From Actinoplanes flavus (lineage in GTDB: Bacteria > Actinomycetota > Actinomycetes > Mycobacteriales > Micromonosporaceae), in the NCBI RefSeq assembly GCF_017592555.1, contig NZ_JAGFNS010000024.1:95607-159606 (forward strand): a stretch of 64,000 bases of DNA. The letters run 5' to 3'. The translations under genes were made by a program, and so were the position numbers. A model generated the notes under the pieces. It had not been told where the DNA came from. It made no database searches and was given only the letters and a program-made list of their open reading frames with translations. Below, piece after piece: positions 56,401-64,000 of this stretch (position 1 is the first letter of the stretch; each line of letters opens with the position of its first letter).

Positions 56401-56895
56401 GCCACGGCGACCGGTCTGGCCGCCGGCGAAAACGGTGTCCGTGTCATCTGCACTCTCGGTGACCAGGGCCTGACCAACGGCATCCAGGGCCTGGTGGCCG
56501 CGGTGCAGGACAACGTCCCCGTCACGTTCGTCGTCTGCAACAACGGCGGAAGTGTGTCCCTGCGCAAACAATCCCGCGGGCAGACGCTGCTGGACGCCGG
56601 CTTCCACGACTACCTCGACAACGCCGCCGGCATGCGTTACAGCGAGACCGCCGCCGTCCTCGGCCTGCAGTCGCGGCGGGTGGAACTGACCAACTGGCTG
56701 GACAACGAGTCGACGGCCGGCCGGCTCAGCGACTTCCGGCAGGCGCTGACCTCCGCGCTCGAGCACGCCGGGCCGTCACTGATCGAGCTGGTCCTGCCGT
56801 CCGACCCGGAGTTCTGGACCGGTGTCTGGATCACCGAGGGCTTCGAGCCGCTGGCCAAGCCCATGGCGAGCCTGGAGGATCCCGCCGATGCATGA
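53461..56895 (+). CDS. Beta-propeller / Ig-like / thiamine-diphosphate enzyme fusion
   Basis: 1144 residues from GTG 53461. Residues 1 to about 330 look like a propeller (HDILCVNGQVLVVATTQNEV, SWHLNSVAKYGDRIVVSGFG). About 340-460 is a beta-sandwich (LTFTCRVQNTGTGLLTPAPP). About 535-1144 is an acetolactate-synthase-like ThDP enzyme, with the cofactor-activating Glu594 in RGDRESVFQAAG and the ThDP/Mg motif GDQ (1000-1002)...NN (1027-1028). The third residue of GDG is Gln here. ThDP enzymes form or cleave C-C bonds next to a carbonyl. I know no family with this domain set. Confidence 0.8.
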   Translation: MTGHSYDNWPGTKNLLPQGHVLLASCFDAHHTIGGGLFAVGETVEAVDHVSSTGMCADGSLLYRCLWSAEGSPAELVAYDNAGVRRYHRLDEVSTPHDILCVNGQVLVVATTQNEVQSIARDGEVLWRWRAPGEPDSWHLNSVAKYGDRIVVSGFGPFLRRRGWDENGKPDTGRVVALDTGEPLLTGFRAPHHPYYENGVWLVCDSAAGELVELPDATRQPTRRLPLPGWPRGLAVTDTHLFVGISPHRYLDSSVETAAVVVVDRAEWRVTSVIDLPAREVYSLAIVPQTLAEGARHGFRSNHTRAHEQGQRELFDQLGKRPRQLWAVGDHLTEDECRISVTPEEPIFEQVEAKSLLTFTCRVQNTGTGLLTPAPPQPVRVVYRWYGADGEPADTQDIKSALPRSLPPESATSVLVRARVPEQPGRYRLRITLAQDDGPVFDELHADNATEIEFEVVPEGLHDEALIDFGLYPSEVRAARSGTTVEDFLRELLYHPTGAPRGLTLGLIAERGKAAFVDAVANVLGCSPDSIRYAVEQATSGVQRVMLTGAEAIALVMHRFGIKVAFTYAGTSELALCDATARLGLLRNGRGDRESVFQAAGASLLRPGRGSAIVHAARGLTNALGAVGAARRNEIGTLVLVGMPSTGSAPFLPPHGEPRLIEACGEFAKAAFELEAVPPEDSPAERAGAVAVLVDALRQADLAVRQAPFGPVLIGVPQDVAESCWVPLEDLPLRAGNASRPVDRDAVREAAGRLAGAARPVTLVDDYALKHPDVRAALAAFSRATGSAVLQVKYRRGPMIFERVSAAEVPGFVGWYDPNDPNHRAIMEATDLIVTVEDRNMYPRVIGELPPGPKIAVTSKASAVRKNGYLDAEDVLVDGDVVGSLRGLAAALGDRNGAPRWYEDLVREPTPPRHPVPKAAQTVREGLADALTAVAAEQDRPVALVDDSQMFGGLLAEVYDLLPSGVRVFGDHGGFVGGGTATATGLAAGENGVRVICTLGDQGLTNGIQGLVAAVQDNVPVTFVVCNNGGSVSLRKQSRGQTLLDAGFHDYLDNAAGMRYSETAAVLGLQSRRVELTNWLDNESTAGRLSDFRQALTSALEHAGPSLIELVLPSDPEFWTGVWITEGFEPLAKPMASLEDPADA

Positions 56896-58270
56896 GGTCG
56901 CTGTGCGCGCCGCCGACATCGCGGCGTACCAGCGGGTTCTCGGTCCCGAGCGCAGCCTCGCGCTGCGCTCGGGCGCCGAGCGCCTGGCCGGAACCCTGGC
57001 CGGGCGAACCGTCTGGAACATCAACTCCACTTCCGCCGGAGGTGGTGTGGCGGAACTGCTGCACTCCCTGGTGCCGCTGGCCCAAGCCCTCGGCATCCCG
57101 GTGCGGTGGCTGGTGATCGACGGCGACGCGCCGTTCTTCACCATCACCAAACGGCTGTGCACCCTGGTCTACGGCTCGGCCGGTGACGGGGGTCCCACCG
57201 GTGAGGCCGAACAGGAGCACTACCGGCAGGTGCTGCGAGCCAACGCCGACAACCTGGCCGAGTTCGTCCGCCCCGGTGACATCGTGATCGTCCACGAGGC
57301 GCAGCCGGCCGGCCTCATCCCGGCCGCCGCGAACCTCGGGGCGCGGGTGGTGTATCGGGCGCACACCGGCTGCGACACCCCGAACGAGCACACCGCCCGG
57401 GGCTGGTCGTTCCTCCGTCCGTACGTGGAGAAGGCCGACGCGTCGGTATTCCTGATCGAGCCGCACGTGCCGGACTGGGCGCCGAACCCGTACGTCATCG
57501 CCCCATCGATCGACCCGTGTTCGCCGAAGAACGTGGACCTGAGCCCCGCCACCGCCGTCGCCGTCCTGCAAGCGGCCGGTGCCCTGGCCGGCGCGGGCAG
57601 CGGGCAGGTCGAGGTGCGGCACCCGGTGATCGCGGTTCGCGACGGCGAGCCGCCCGCGGCCGACGTTCCGATGGTGGTTCAGGTTTCACGCTGGGACCGG
57701 CTCAAGGACATGGTGGGGGTGCTGCGGTCGTTCGCGGCGGCTGACGTGCCGGGCACCTGGCTGACCCTTGCTGGTTCCGAGGTCACCGGCGTCTCCGACG
57801 ATCCGGAGGCGGAGGAGATCTTCGAGGAGTGCCGCGGTGTGTGGTCGCGGTTACCGCCGTCGATCCGATCCCGGGTGCAGCTGCTCTGCCTGCCCATGGC
57901 CGACCCCCGGGAAAACGCCCTGGTGGTGAACGCTCTGCAACAACACGCCACGGTCGTCGTACAGAAGAGTCTGGCCGAGGGGTTCGGACTGACCGCGACC
58001 GAGGCGATGTGGAAGTCGCGGCCGCTGCTCGCCAACGCCGTCGGCGGTCTGCGCGTGCAGGTGGTTCCGGACGAGTCCGGCATCCTGCTCGACCCGGCGC
58101 AGCCCACCGGCGCGGCCGAGCCGATCGCCCGGGTCCTCGGCGACCCGGCGCTCGCCGAACGTCTCGGCGCCGGCGCCCGCCGGCGGGTCCATGAGCGGTA
58201 CCTGCCCGACCGGCATCTGCTGGAGTGGGGCCGGCTGATCACCGCGCTGTCCGACGAGGGAGAACGTTGA
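56888..58270 (+). CDS. GT4 glycosyltransferase, trehalose synthase (TreT)-like
   Basis: 460 residues from ATG 56888 with GGAGG upstream; it overlaps the previous gene by 8 bp. The start VWNINSTSAGGGVAELLHSLVPLAQALGI and the wording WLVIDGDAPFFTITKRL, IVHEAQPAGLIP and QVSRWDRLKDM are those of TreT/trehalose phosphorylase-type GT4 enzymes. The late EGFGLTATEAMWKSRP binds the nucleotide sugar. It joins a glucosyl unit to an acceptor, perhaps trehalose-type, but the acceptor may be the locus product. Confidence 0.82.
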   Translation: MHEVAVRAADIAAYQRVLGPERSLALRSGAERLAGTLAGRTVWNINSTSAGGGVAELLHSLVPLAQALGIPVRWLVIDGDAPFFTITKRLCTLVYGSAGDGGPTGEAEQEHYRQVLRANADNLAEFVRPGDIVIVHEAQPAGLIPAAANLGARVVYRAHTGCDTPNEHTARGWSFLRPYVEKADASVFLIEPHVPDWAPNPYVIAPSIDPCSPKNVDLSPATAVAVLQAAGALAGAGSGQVEVRHPVIAVRDGEPPAADVPMVVQVSRWDRLKDMVGVLRSFAAADVPGTWLTLAGSEVTGVSDDPEAEEIFEECRGVWSRLPPSIRSRVQLLCLPMADPRENALVVNALQQHATVVVQKSLAEGFGLTATEAMWKSRPLLANAVGGLRVQVVPDESGILLDPAQPTGAAEPIARVLGDPALAERLGAGARRRVHERYLPDRHLLEWGRLITALSDEGER

Positions 58271-59244
58271 TGCGCCAGCTCGGAAAGAACGGCCCGGCCA
58301 GTTTCGACATCGGCCTGGGCTGCATGGGGATGTCGCAGTTCTACGGGCCCGGCGACGACGCCGAGTCGACCCGTACCATCCACCGCGCCCTCGACCTGGG
58401 CGTGAACCTGCTGGACACGGCCGACATGTACGGTCCCTACCTCAATGAGGAGCTGATCGGCCGGGCCGTGCGCGACCGGCGCGAGCAGGTCCTCATCGCT
58501 ACCAAGTTCGGCAACGTCAAGGACGAGACCGGCCGGGTGGTGCGAGTGGACGGAACCCCCGCGTACGTCCGCCAGGCGTGCGAGGGCTCGCTGCGGAGGC
58601 TCGGTGTCGACACCATCGACATCTACTGCCAGCACCGGGTGGACCGGAGCACCCCGATCGAGGAGACCTGGGGAGCCATGGCCGAACTGGTGAAGGAGGG
58701 CAAGGTTCGTTACCTGGCCGTGTCGGAGGCGTCGGAGCAGACCGTGCGCCGGGCTCACGCCGTACACCCGGTGACGGCTGTTCAAACCGAATTCTCCCTG
58801 GTCTCCCGCGATCCGCAGGCGGGGTTGCTGCATACGTTGCGGGAGCTGGGGATCGGGTTCATCGCCTACGCGCCGCTGGGAAGAGGTCTGCTCAACGGCC
58901 GTATCGACGCGGACACCCGTTTCCCGGACGACGACTTCCGCAGCACGCTGCCCCGCTTCGGCGGCGACAACCTGCGCGCGAACGTCGAGCTGGTGGACCG
59001 GGTGCGGGAGCTGGCCAACCGCCGGGGGATCACGGTCGCGCAGCTGGCGCTGGCCTGGGTGCTGGCACAGGGCCGTGACATCGTGCCGATCCCCGGCACC
59101 AAGACGGTGGCCCGGCTGGAGGAGAACGTGGCCGCCGCCGACCTCACCCTGACCGAGGACGAACTGCGGCTGCTGGACAGCGTCGCACCGATGGGCGCCG
59201 CGGCGGGTGATCGTTACCCGGACATGTCCGGCGTGGACATCTAA
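58270..59244 (+). CDS. Aldo-keto reductase
   Basis: 324 residues from ATG 58270, which shares one base with the previous stop. The catalytic tetrad is visible: Asp49, Tyr54 (DTADMYGPY), Lys79 (IATKFGN) and His in IDIYCQHRVD. The NADPH site is in IPGTKTVARLEENV. It reduces a sugar or keto compound. Likely acts on an intermediate made by the aldolase or ThDP enzyme. Confidence 0.87.
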   Translation: MRQLGKNGPASFDIGLGCMGMSQFYGPGDDAESTRTIHRALDLGVNLLDTADMYGPYLNEELIGRAVRDRREQVLIATKFGNVKDETGRVVRVDGTPAYVRQACEGSLRRLGVDTIDIYCQHRVDRSTPIEETWGAMAELVKEGKVRYLAVSEASEQTVRRAHAVHPVTAVQTEFSLVSRDPQAGLLHTLRELGIGFIAYAPLGRGLLNGRIDADTRFPDDDFRSTLPRFGGDNLRANVELVDRVRELANRRGITVAQLALAWVLAQGRDIVPIPGTKTVARLEENVAAADLTLTEDELRLLDSVAPMGAAAGDRYPDMSGVDI

Positions 59245-59259
59245 CGAGAGGAGGGCGAC

Positions 59260-60825
59260 ATGGACACCGAACAGTGGTGGCGCAGCGCTGTCATCTATCA
59301 GATCTATCCGCGCAGCTTCGCCGATTCCGACGGCGACGGCATCGGCGACCTGCCCGGCATCATCGACCACCTGGACCACCTCAACAACGGGACGTCGAGG
59401 TCACTGGGTATCGACGCGGTGTGGCTGTCGCCCTTCTACCCGTCACCGCAGGCGGACTTCGGTTACGACATCAGCGACTACCGGGCCGTCGACCCCGTCT
59501 ACGGCGACCTGGCCGACTTCGGCAAACTGGTCGACGAGGTGCACCAGCGGGGAATGCGACTGATCGTCGACCTCGTCATGAACCACACCTCCGACCAGCA
59601 CCCATGGTTCGCCGAGTCGCGCTCCGACCGGACGAACCCGAAACGGGACTGGTACATCTGGGCCGACGGCCGTGACGGCGGGCCGCCCAACAACTGGCTC
59701 AGCTCCTTCGAGCGCTGCGGTGCGGCGTGGACTCTCGACCCCACCACCGGCCAGTACTACCTGCACAGTTTCACTCCGCAGCAGCCCGACCTGAACCTGC
59801 GCAACCCGCGGGTCCGGGCCGCGATCGAGGACGTCTGGCGGTTCTGGCTGGAGCTGGGCGTCGACGGGTTCCGCATCGACGTCGCGCATCGACTGATCAA
59901 GGACAGTCTGTTGCGCGACAATCCGGGCCCGCTCGCCGCCTTCCGCCGTCATCACAGCCACCCCGAGCTGCGGCAGTTCAACATCGACCGGCCGGAAAGC
60001 CACGATCTGCTGCGCGAGCTACGCCGGGTCCTCGACGGCTACGGCGACGGGCTGCTGCTGGGGGAGGTGCCGATCAGCGACGACAGCCGGCTCGTGGAGT
60101 ACTTCGGCGCGGACGGCATGCACACCGTCTTCCACATCGCCTTCTGGGAACAGCCGTGGGACGCGGCGGCGTTCCGGACCACCGTCGACGGCATGTCCGC
60201 GCTGGCCCGGCCGGACGCGCTGCCGACCTACGCGCTCGCCACCCACGACATCTCGCGGACGGTGAGCCGGTACGGGCCGGCCCAGGCCCGGGTCGCCGCG
60301 CTGATGCAGTTCACGCTGCGTGGCCTGCCGTGCGTCTACTACGGCGAGGAGATCGGCATGGCGGACTCCGCGCCGCCGGTGGTGTTCGACGTCGACGGGC
60401 GGGACGGGCAGCGCGTACCCATGCAGTGGGAACCGACCGGGACCGGCTTCACCACCGGCACGCCGTGGCTGCCGTTCGGCCGGGACATCGCCACCGCCAA
60501 CGTCCGCGTCCAAGACCACGATCCCGGCTCGATGCTGAACCTCTACCGGCGGCTGATCGGCTACCGGCACGCGTCCGAGGCGCTGCGGTTCGGTGACTAC
60601 GAGTCGCTGCGCTCACCCCGCGACACCTACGTTTACCGGCGCCGCACGGCCGGCGAGGAATTGATCATCGCGTTGAACTTCGCCGACCGGCCGATCGTTC
60701 TGGGCTTCGGCGAGGGCGCCGGAATGCTGGAACTGTCCACCTCGGCGGACCGTGAGCGCGTCCCGGTTCGGCTCACCGCGGTTCACCTCGACGAGCTGGA
60801 GGGGGTGATCATCCGTGTCGTCTGA
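59260..60825 (+). CDS. GH13 alpha-glucosidase/trehalose-hydrolase-like enzyme
   Basis: 521 residues after a strong GAGGAGGG site. It starts WWRSAVIYQIYPRSFADSDGDGIGDLPGI, as in oligo-1,6-glucosidase and trehalose-6-phosphate hydrolase families. Catalytic residues are nucleophile Asp207 (GFRIDVAH), acid Glu269 (LLGEVPI) and Asp330 (THDISR). It hydrolyses or transfers glucose from an alpha-glucoside, possibly the glycosyltransferase's product. No signal peptide. Confidence 0.85.
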   Translation: MDTEQWWRSAVIYQIYPRSFADSDGDGIGDLPGIIDHLDHLNNGTSRSLGIDAVWLSPFYPSPQADFGYDISDYRAVDPVYGDLADFGKLVDEVHQRGMRLIVDLVMNHTSDQHPWFAESRSDRTNPKRDWYIWADGRDGGPPNNWLSSFERCGAAWTLDPTTGQYYLHSFTPQQPDLNLRNPRVRAAIEDVWRFWLELGVDGFRIDVAHRLIKDSLLRDNPGPLAAFRRHHSHPELRQFNIDRPESHDLLRELRRVLDGYGDGLLLGEVPISDDSRLVEYFGADGMHTVFHIAFWEQPWDAAAFRTTVDGMSALARPDALPTYALATHDISRTVSRYGPAQARVAALMQFTLRGLPCVYYGEEIGMADSAPPVVFDVDGRDGQRVPMQWEPTGTGFTTGTPWLPFGRDIATANVRVQDHDPGSMLNLYRRLIGYRHASEALRFGDYESLRSPRDTYVYRRRTAGEELIIALNFADRPIVLGFGEGAGMLELSTSADRERVPVRLTAVHLDELEGVIIRVV

Positions 60826-62086
60826 GCTGCTCAACTGGGCGGGCAACGTGACGTTCCGAGCTCGGCGGGTGCATCGGCCGTCGACCCTGGAGGATCTGCG
60901 CGCGACGGTCGCCGGCAGTTCCCGGATCCGGGCGCTCGGCACCCGTCACTCGTTCAGCGACGTCGCCGACACGACCGCTGACCTGGTGTCGCTGGAGAAC
61001 ATGCCGCCGGCGATCACGATCGACCCGGTCGCTTCCACGGTCACGGTCGCCGGTCAGGTCCGTTATGCCGAACTGGCGGCCGAGTTGGACGCCGCCGGGT
61101 TCGCACTGGCGAATCTGGCGTCGCTGCCGCACATCTCGGTCGCCGGGGCCTGCGCCACCGGCACCCACGGCTCCGGCGTGCGCAACACCACGCTTCCTGG
61201 ATCGGTGCGGCGGCTCGACCTGGTGATGGCCGATGGCGACGTACGGACGATCGGACGCGGCGATCCGGGTTTCCCCGGAGTTCCGGTGAGCCTCGGGGCG
61301 CTGGGTGTGGTCACCGCCGTGACGCTGGACGTGGAGCCGGCGTACGAGGTGGCGCAGACCGTCCATCTCGATCTGCCGGTCGCGGCCGCTCTGGACAATT
61401 TTCGCGAACTGGTGTCCTGCGCGTACAGCGTCTGCCTGTTCACCGACTGGGCGGAACAGGTCTTCACCCAGGTGTGGGTGATCGCCCGGACCGACGAGCC
61501 GGAGCCGAAGATCGTCAGGGAGCCGTGGTTCACCGCCCAACCGGCCACCCGTGACGTGCACCCGGTGATCACCAATTCGGCGGCCGCCTGTACCACTCAG
61601 CGTGGCATCCCGGGCCGCTGGCACACCCGGCTGTCCCACTTCCGCCCCGAGTGCACACCAAGCTCGGGCGAGGAACTGCAATCGGAGTACGCTGTCCCGG
61701 CCGCGCACGCGGTTCCGGCGTTGCGGGCGATCGCCGGTATCGCCGAGGCCGTCCACCCGGTGCTGCAGATCTGCGAGGTTCGCACGGTGGCGGCCGACGA
61801 TCTGTGGCTCAGCCCGGCGTACGGCACGGATACCGTGACGATCCACTTCACCTGGATTCCTGACGAGCGTCCGGTTCGCGAGGCGATCCGGCTGGTCGAG
61901 GAGTGCCTGGCTCCGTTCGCCGCGCGCCCGCACTGGGCCAAACTCACCGAGATGTCGCCGGACCGGGTCCGGTCGCTGTACCCGCGCTTCGACGATTTCC
62001 GATCTCTGGTTCGCGAGTACGACCCGGTCGGCAGATTCGCCAACCCGTTCACGGATCGGTACCTGCACGACGGGAGCCCAGCATGA
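60815..62086 (+). CDS. FAD-linked alditol/aldonolactone oxidase-like enzyme
   Basis: 423 residues from GTG 60815, overlapping the previous gene by 11 bp. The FAD-binding start RIRALGTRHSFSDVADT has His45, matching the covalent-FAD His of Streptomyces alditol oxidase (GTRHSFN). SVAGACATGTHGSG and the C-terminal DPVGRFANPFTDRYL complete the VAO pattern. It oxidises a polyol or sugar lactone. The exact substrate cannot be read from sequence. Confidence 0.83.
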   Translation: MSSELLNWAGNVTFRARRVHRPSTLEDLRATVAGSSRIRALGTRHSFSDVADTTADLVSLENMPPAITIDPVASTVTVAGQVRYAELAAELDAAGFALANLASLPHISVAGACATGTHGSGVRNTTLPGSVRRLDLVMADGDVRTIGRGDPGFPGVPVSLGALGVVTAVTLDVEPAYEVAQTVHLDLPVAAALDNFRELVSCAYSVCLFTDWAEQVFTQVWVIARTDEPEPKIVREPWFTAQPATRDVHPVITNSAAACTTQRGIPGRWHTRLSHFRPECTPSSGEELQSEYAVPAAHAVPALRAIAGIAEAVHPVLQICEVRTVAADDLWLSPAYGTDTVTIHFTWIPDERPVREAIRLVEECLAPFAARPHWAKLTEMSPDRVRSLYPRFDDFRSLVREYDPVGRFANPFTDRYLHDGSPA

Positions 62087-63309
62087 GCAACACGTCGCCA
62101 CCCGCGCCAGAGCAGCTCGCCCGGCTGCGCGTCGCGGCGACTCTCTTCTTCGGCATCGGCGGTTTCCTGTTCGCCGGCTGGTCGGTGCGGATCCCCGCGA
62201 TCAAGGAACAGGTACAGGCGTCGCCCGGCTCCCTGGGCTTGGCGCTGCTCGGCATCTCGGGCGCCGCGGTCGTCACGATGATGGTCACCGGCACCATGTG
62301 CCGGCTGTGGGGGAGCCGGCAGGTGACCATCGCGTCGGCGGTGCTGCTATCGCTGGCCGTGGTCCCTCCGACGCTCACCCATTCGCCACTGACTCTCGGC
62401 CTGACCCTGTTGATATTCGGGATCGGGTACGGGGCCATCGACGTCGCCGTCAACAGTGTGGCCGTCGACTTGATCGCGGCGATCAAACGGCCGATCATGT
62501 CCGGTCTGCACGCGGCGAACAGCGTCGGCAGTCTGATCGGCGCCGGGCTCGGAGCGGTGCTGGCGATCCGTCTCTCCCCGTTGGCACACATGCTGGTCGC
62601 GATGCCGATCAGCCTGATCGCCACGGCATGGGCGGGGCGGATGCTGATGGCGGCGCCACTGCCCCGGGCGAAGCGACCGGATCACGGCGGGGTGTCACTC
62701 CGCGGCGGCCGGCGTTTCGGTGTGATCGTCGGCCTGGCCTCGGTGGTGGCGCTGTGTGCCGCGTACAGCCAAGGGGCCATGGACAACTGGGTGCCCCTGC
62801 ATATCGAGACCGATCTGGGCCACAACTCCGCGGTCGCCGGCGCCGGGTACGCGACCGTGGCGGGGACGCTGACCATCGGCCGGATCGTCGGCGTACGCCT
62901 GCTGGAGCGCTTCGGTCATGTCGTGGTCGTGGTCGGCGGCGGTCTGGTCGCGGCGTGCGGCGCTCTGCTGATGGCCCTGTCACCGGTGATCTGGCTGGTC
63001 TTCGTGGGCCTGGTCGTGACCGGGCTCGGCCTGTCGAACATCTTCCCCAGCGCGCTGGCTCTGGCCGGTTCGACCGGCGGCCCGAACGGCATCGCGATCG
63101 CCTCGACGCTGGGCTACGGCGGCATCCTGCTGGCTCCGCCGACGATCGGATTCCTGGCCGACAGCTACGGACTGCCCCGCGCGCTCACCATCATCGCCGC
63201 GATGCTGATCGTCGCTGCCGCGCTGAGTTTCGTGGTCCGGCGCGAATTGCACGGCACCTCCACGGCGCCGTCGCCCGATGCCGTCCAGTACCCGGAGGAG
63301 GTGCGGTGA
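62083..63309 (+). CDS. MFS transporter
   Basis: 408 residues with twelve likely membrane segments. The first cytoplasmic loop after helix 2 is short (RLWGSRQVT). GAIDVAVNSVAVDLI and GLHAANSVGSLIGAGLGAVL place it among FucP/YbjJ-like members that carry sugars or export small molecules. It starts in the stop of the oxidase gene (ATGA) and its stop overlaps cysD (GTGA). Confidence 0.82.
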   Translation: MSNTSPPAPEQLARLRVAATLFFGIGGFLFAGWSVRIPAIKEQVQASPGSLGLALLGISGAAVVTMMVTGTMCRLWGSRQVTIASAVLLSLAVVPPTLTHSPLTLGLTLLIFGIGYGAIDVAVNSVAVDLIAAIKRPIMSGLHAANSVGSLIGAGLGAVLAIRLSPLAHMLVAMPISLIATAWAGRMLMAAPLPRAKRPDHGGVSLRGGRRFGVIVGLASVVALCAAYSQGAMDNWVPLHIETDLGHNSAVAGAGYATVAGTLTIGRIVGVRLLERFGHVVVVVGGGLVAACGALLMALSPVIWLVFVGLVVTGLGLSNIFPSALALAGSTGGPNGIAIASTLGYGGILLAPPTIGFLADSYGLPRALTIIAAMLIVAAALSFVVRRELHGTSTAPSPDAVQYPEEVR

Positions 63310-64000
63310 TACGGCGGCAGTCCCACCTCGATCTGCTCGAAGCGGAGAGCATCTTCGTCATGCGTGAGGTCATGGCCGAGTTCGAGCGCCCTGTGCTGCT
63401 CTTCTCCGGCGGTAAAGATTCGATCGTGATGCTGCGCCTCGCGGAGAAGGCGTTCGCGCCGGCGCGTATCCCGTTCCCGGTCATGCACGTCGACACCGGG
63501 CACAACTTCCCGGAGGTCCTGGAGTACCGGGACCGCCGCGTCGCCTCGCTCGGCCTGAACCTGGTGGTGGCCAGTGTGCAGGAGGCGATCGACACCGGCC
63601 TGGTCCGGGAGTTGCCGGACGGTACCCGTAACCGGATCCAGACGCCGGTGCTGCTCGCCGCGGTGGAGAAGTACCGGTTCGACGCTCTCTTCGGCGGTGC
63701 CCGCCGTGACGAGGAGAAGGCTCGCGCCAAGGAGCGGATGTTCAGCTTCCGTGACGAGTTCGGCCAGTGGGATCCGAAGAACCAGCGGCCCGAGTTGTGG
63801 GCGCTCTACAACGGCCGGCATCACCCGGGCGAGTCGATCCGGGTCTTCCCGCTGTCCAACTGGACCGAGCTGGACGTCTGGCACTACATCGCCAAGGAGA
63901 ACATCCCGCTCCCGGGCATCTACTACGCCCACGACCGGGAGGTCGTCGAGCGTAACGGGATGTTCTACGCGGTCAACGAGTTCATCCGGCTGCGTGACGG
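63306..64000 (+). CDS. cysD: Sulfate adenylyltransferase subunit 2, CysD (3' end outside window)
   Basis: The first 231 codons from GTG 63306. The N-type ATP pyrophosphatase P-loop is LLFSGGKDSIVML. Family segments are MHVDTGHNFPEVLEYRD, FGGARRDEEKARAKER and RVFPLSNWTELDVWHYI. With CysN it makes APS from sulfate and ATP. Translational coupling to the MFS gene puts it in this operon. The next genes (cysN, a kinase or a sulfotransferase) lie beyond the edge. Confidence 0.93.
   Translation, partial: MIRRQSHLDLLEAESIFVMREVMAEFERPVLLFSGGKDSIVMLRLAEKAFAPARIPFPVMHVDTGHNFPEVLEYRDRRVASLGLNLVVASVQEAIDTGLVRELPDGTRNRIQTPVLLAAVEKYRFDALFGGARRDEEKARAKERMFSFRDEFGQWDPKNQRPELWALYNGRHHPGESIRVFPLSNWTELDVWHYIAKENIPLPGIYYAHDREVVERNGMFYAVNEFIRLRD

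Noticed and set aside
50338..64000. The locus considered as a C7-cyclitol (acarbose-type) or sulfoquinovose pathway.
   Set aside because: No sugar-phosphate cyclase, no GH31 sulfoquinovosidase and no sulfo-sugar isomerase are present; the similarity is only a shared transaldolase-like gene.

Overview
The window is GC-rich chromosomal DNA with GTG starts, many ATGA/GTGA stop-start overlaps, large secreted glycoside hydrolases and many LacI/MerR/XRE regulators. This points to a filamentous actinobacterium, most likely a Micromonosporaceae such as Actinoplanes; the genus is an inference from style of content, not from a marker gene. I saw no rRNA, tRNA, CRISPR array or insertion sequence.

Layout. 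1-3561 (minus) is a CHAT protease-like/P-loop NTPase/TPR protein cut by the window edge. 3668-5272 is a rifampicin-monooxygenase-like gene with a possible 17-codon leader peptide. 5579-7066 is a secreted protein with a lysozyme-like head and FG-GAP repeats, followed by a hairpin and a 70-bp tandem repeat. 7633-10796 (minus) holds a secreted cellulase-like hydrolase and an NhaC antiporter.

10971-20325 is a compact Wzx/Wzy polysaccharide locus. It has an aminotransferase, an initiating sugar-phosphate transferase, an acetyltransferase and a GT4 on the plus strand, a polymerase, flippase and co-polymerase/BY-kinase-like protein on the minus strand, and a nucleotide-sugar 4,6-dehydratase. Together the sugar enzymes match the PglF/E/D/C logic for UDP-N,N'-diacetylbacillosamine. 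A 1610-residue DUF4011/SF1 helicase with a C-terminal endonuclease-like domain follows (20392-25224), then a CNNM/CBS membrane-protein pair and an assortment of secreted, MerR, XRE and small genes.

33150-43884 is carbohydrate use: a GH3 enzyme, a GH78 rhamnosidase, a sugar ABC importer without its ATPase, a LacI regulator and a GH64 glucanase, with several palindromic operators. 44065-47668 holds small secreted, DinB, SHOCT and ArsR genes. 47821-49999 is an epoxide hydrolase and a second LacI regulator.

50338 to the right edge is the most unusual part: at least ten tightly packed plus-strand genes behind a promoter with three palindromes. They encode a transaldolase-like enzyme, HAD phosphatase, class II aldolase with shortened tail, a beta-propeller fused to a ThDP enzyme, a TreT-like glycosyltransferase, aldo-keto reductase, GH13 enzyme, alditol-oxidase-like flavoprotein, MFS transporter and CysD. 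This combination does not match a pathway I know. It reads as a sugar-building, glycosylating and perhaps sulfating locus, or alternatively as breakdown of an unusual sugar.
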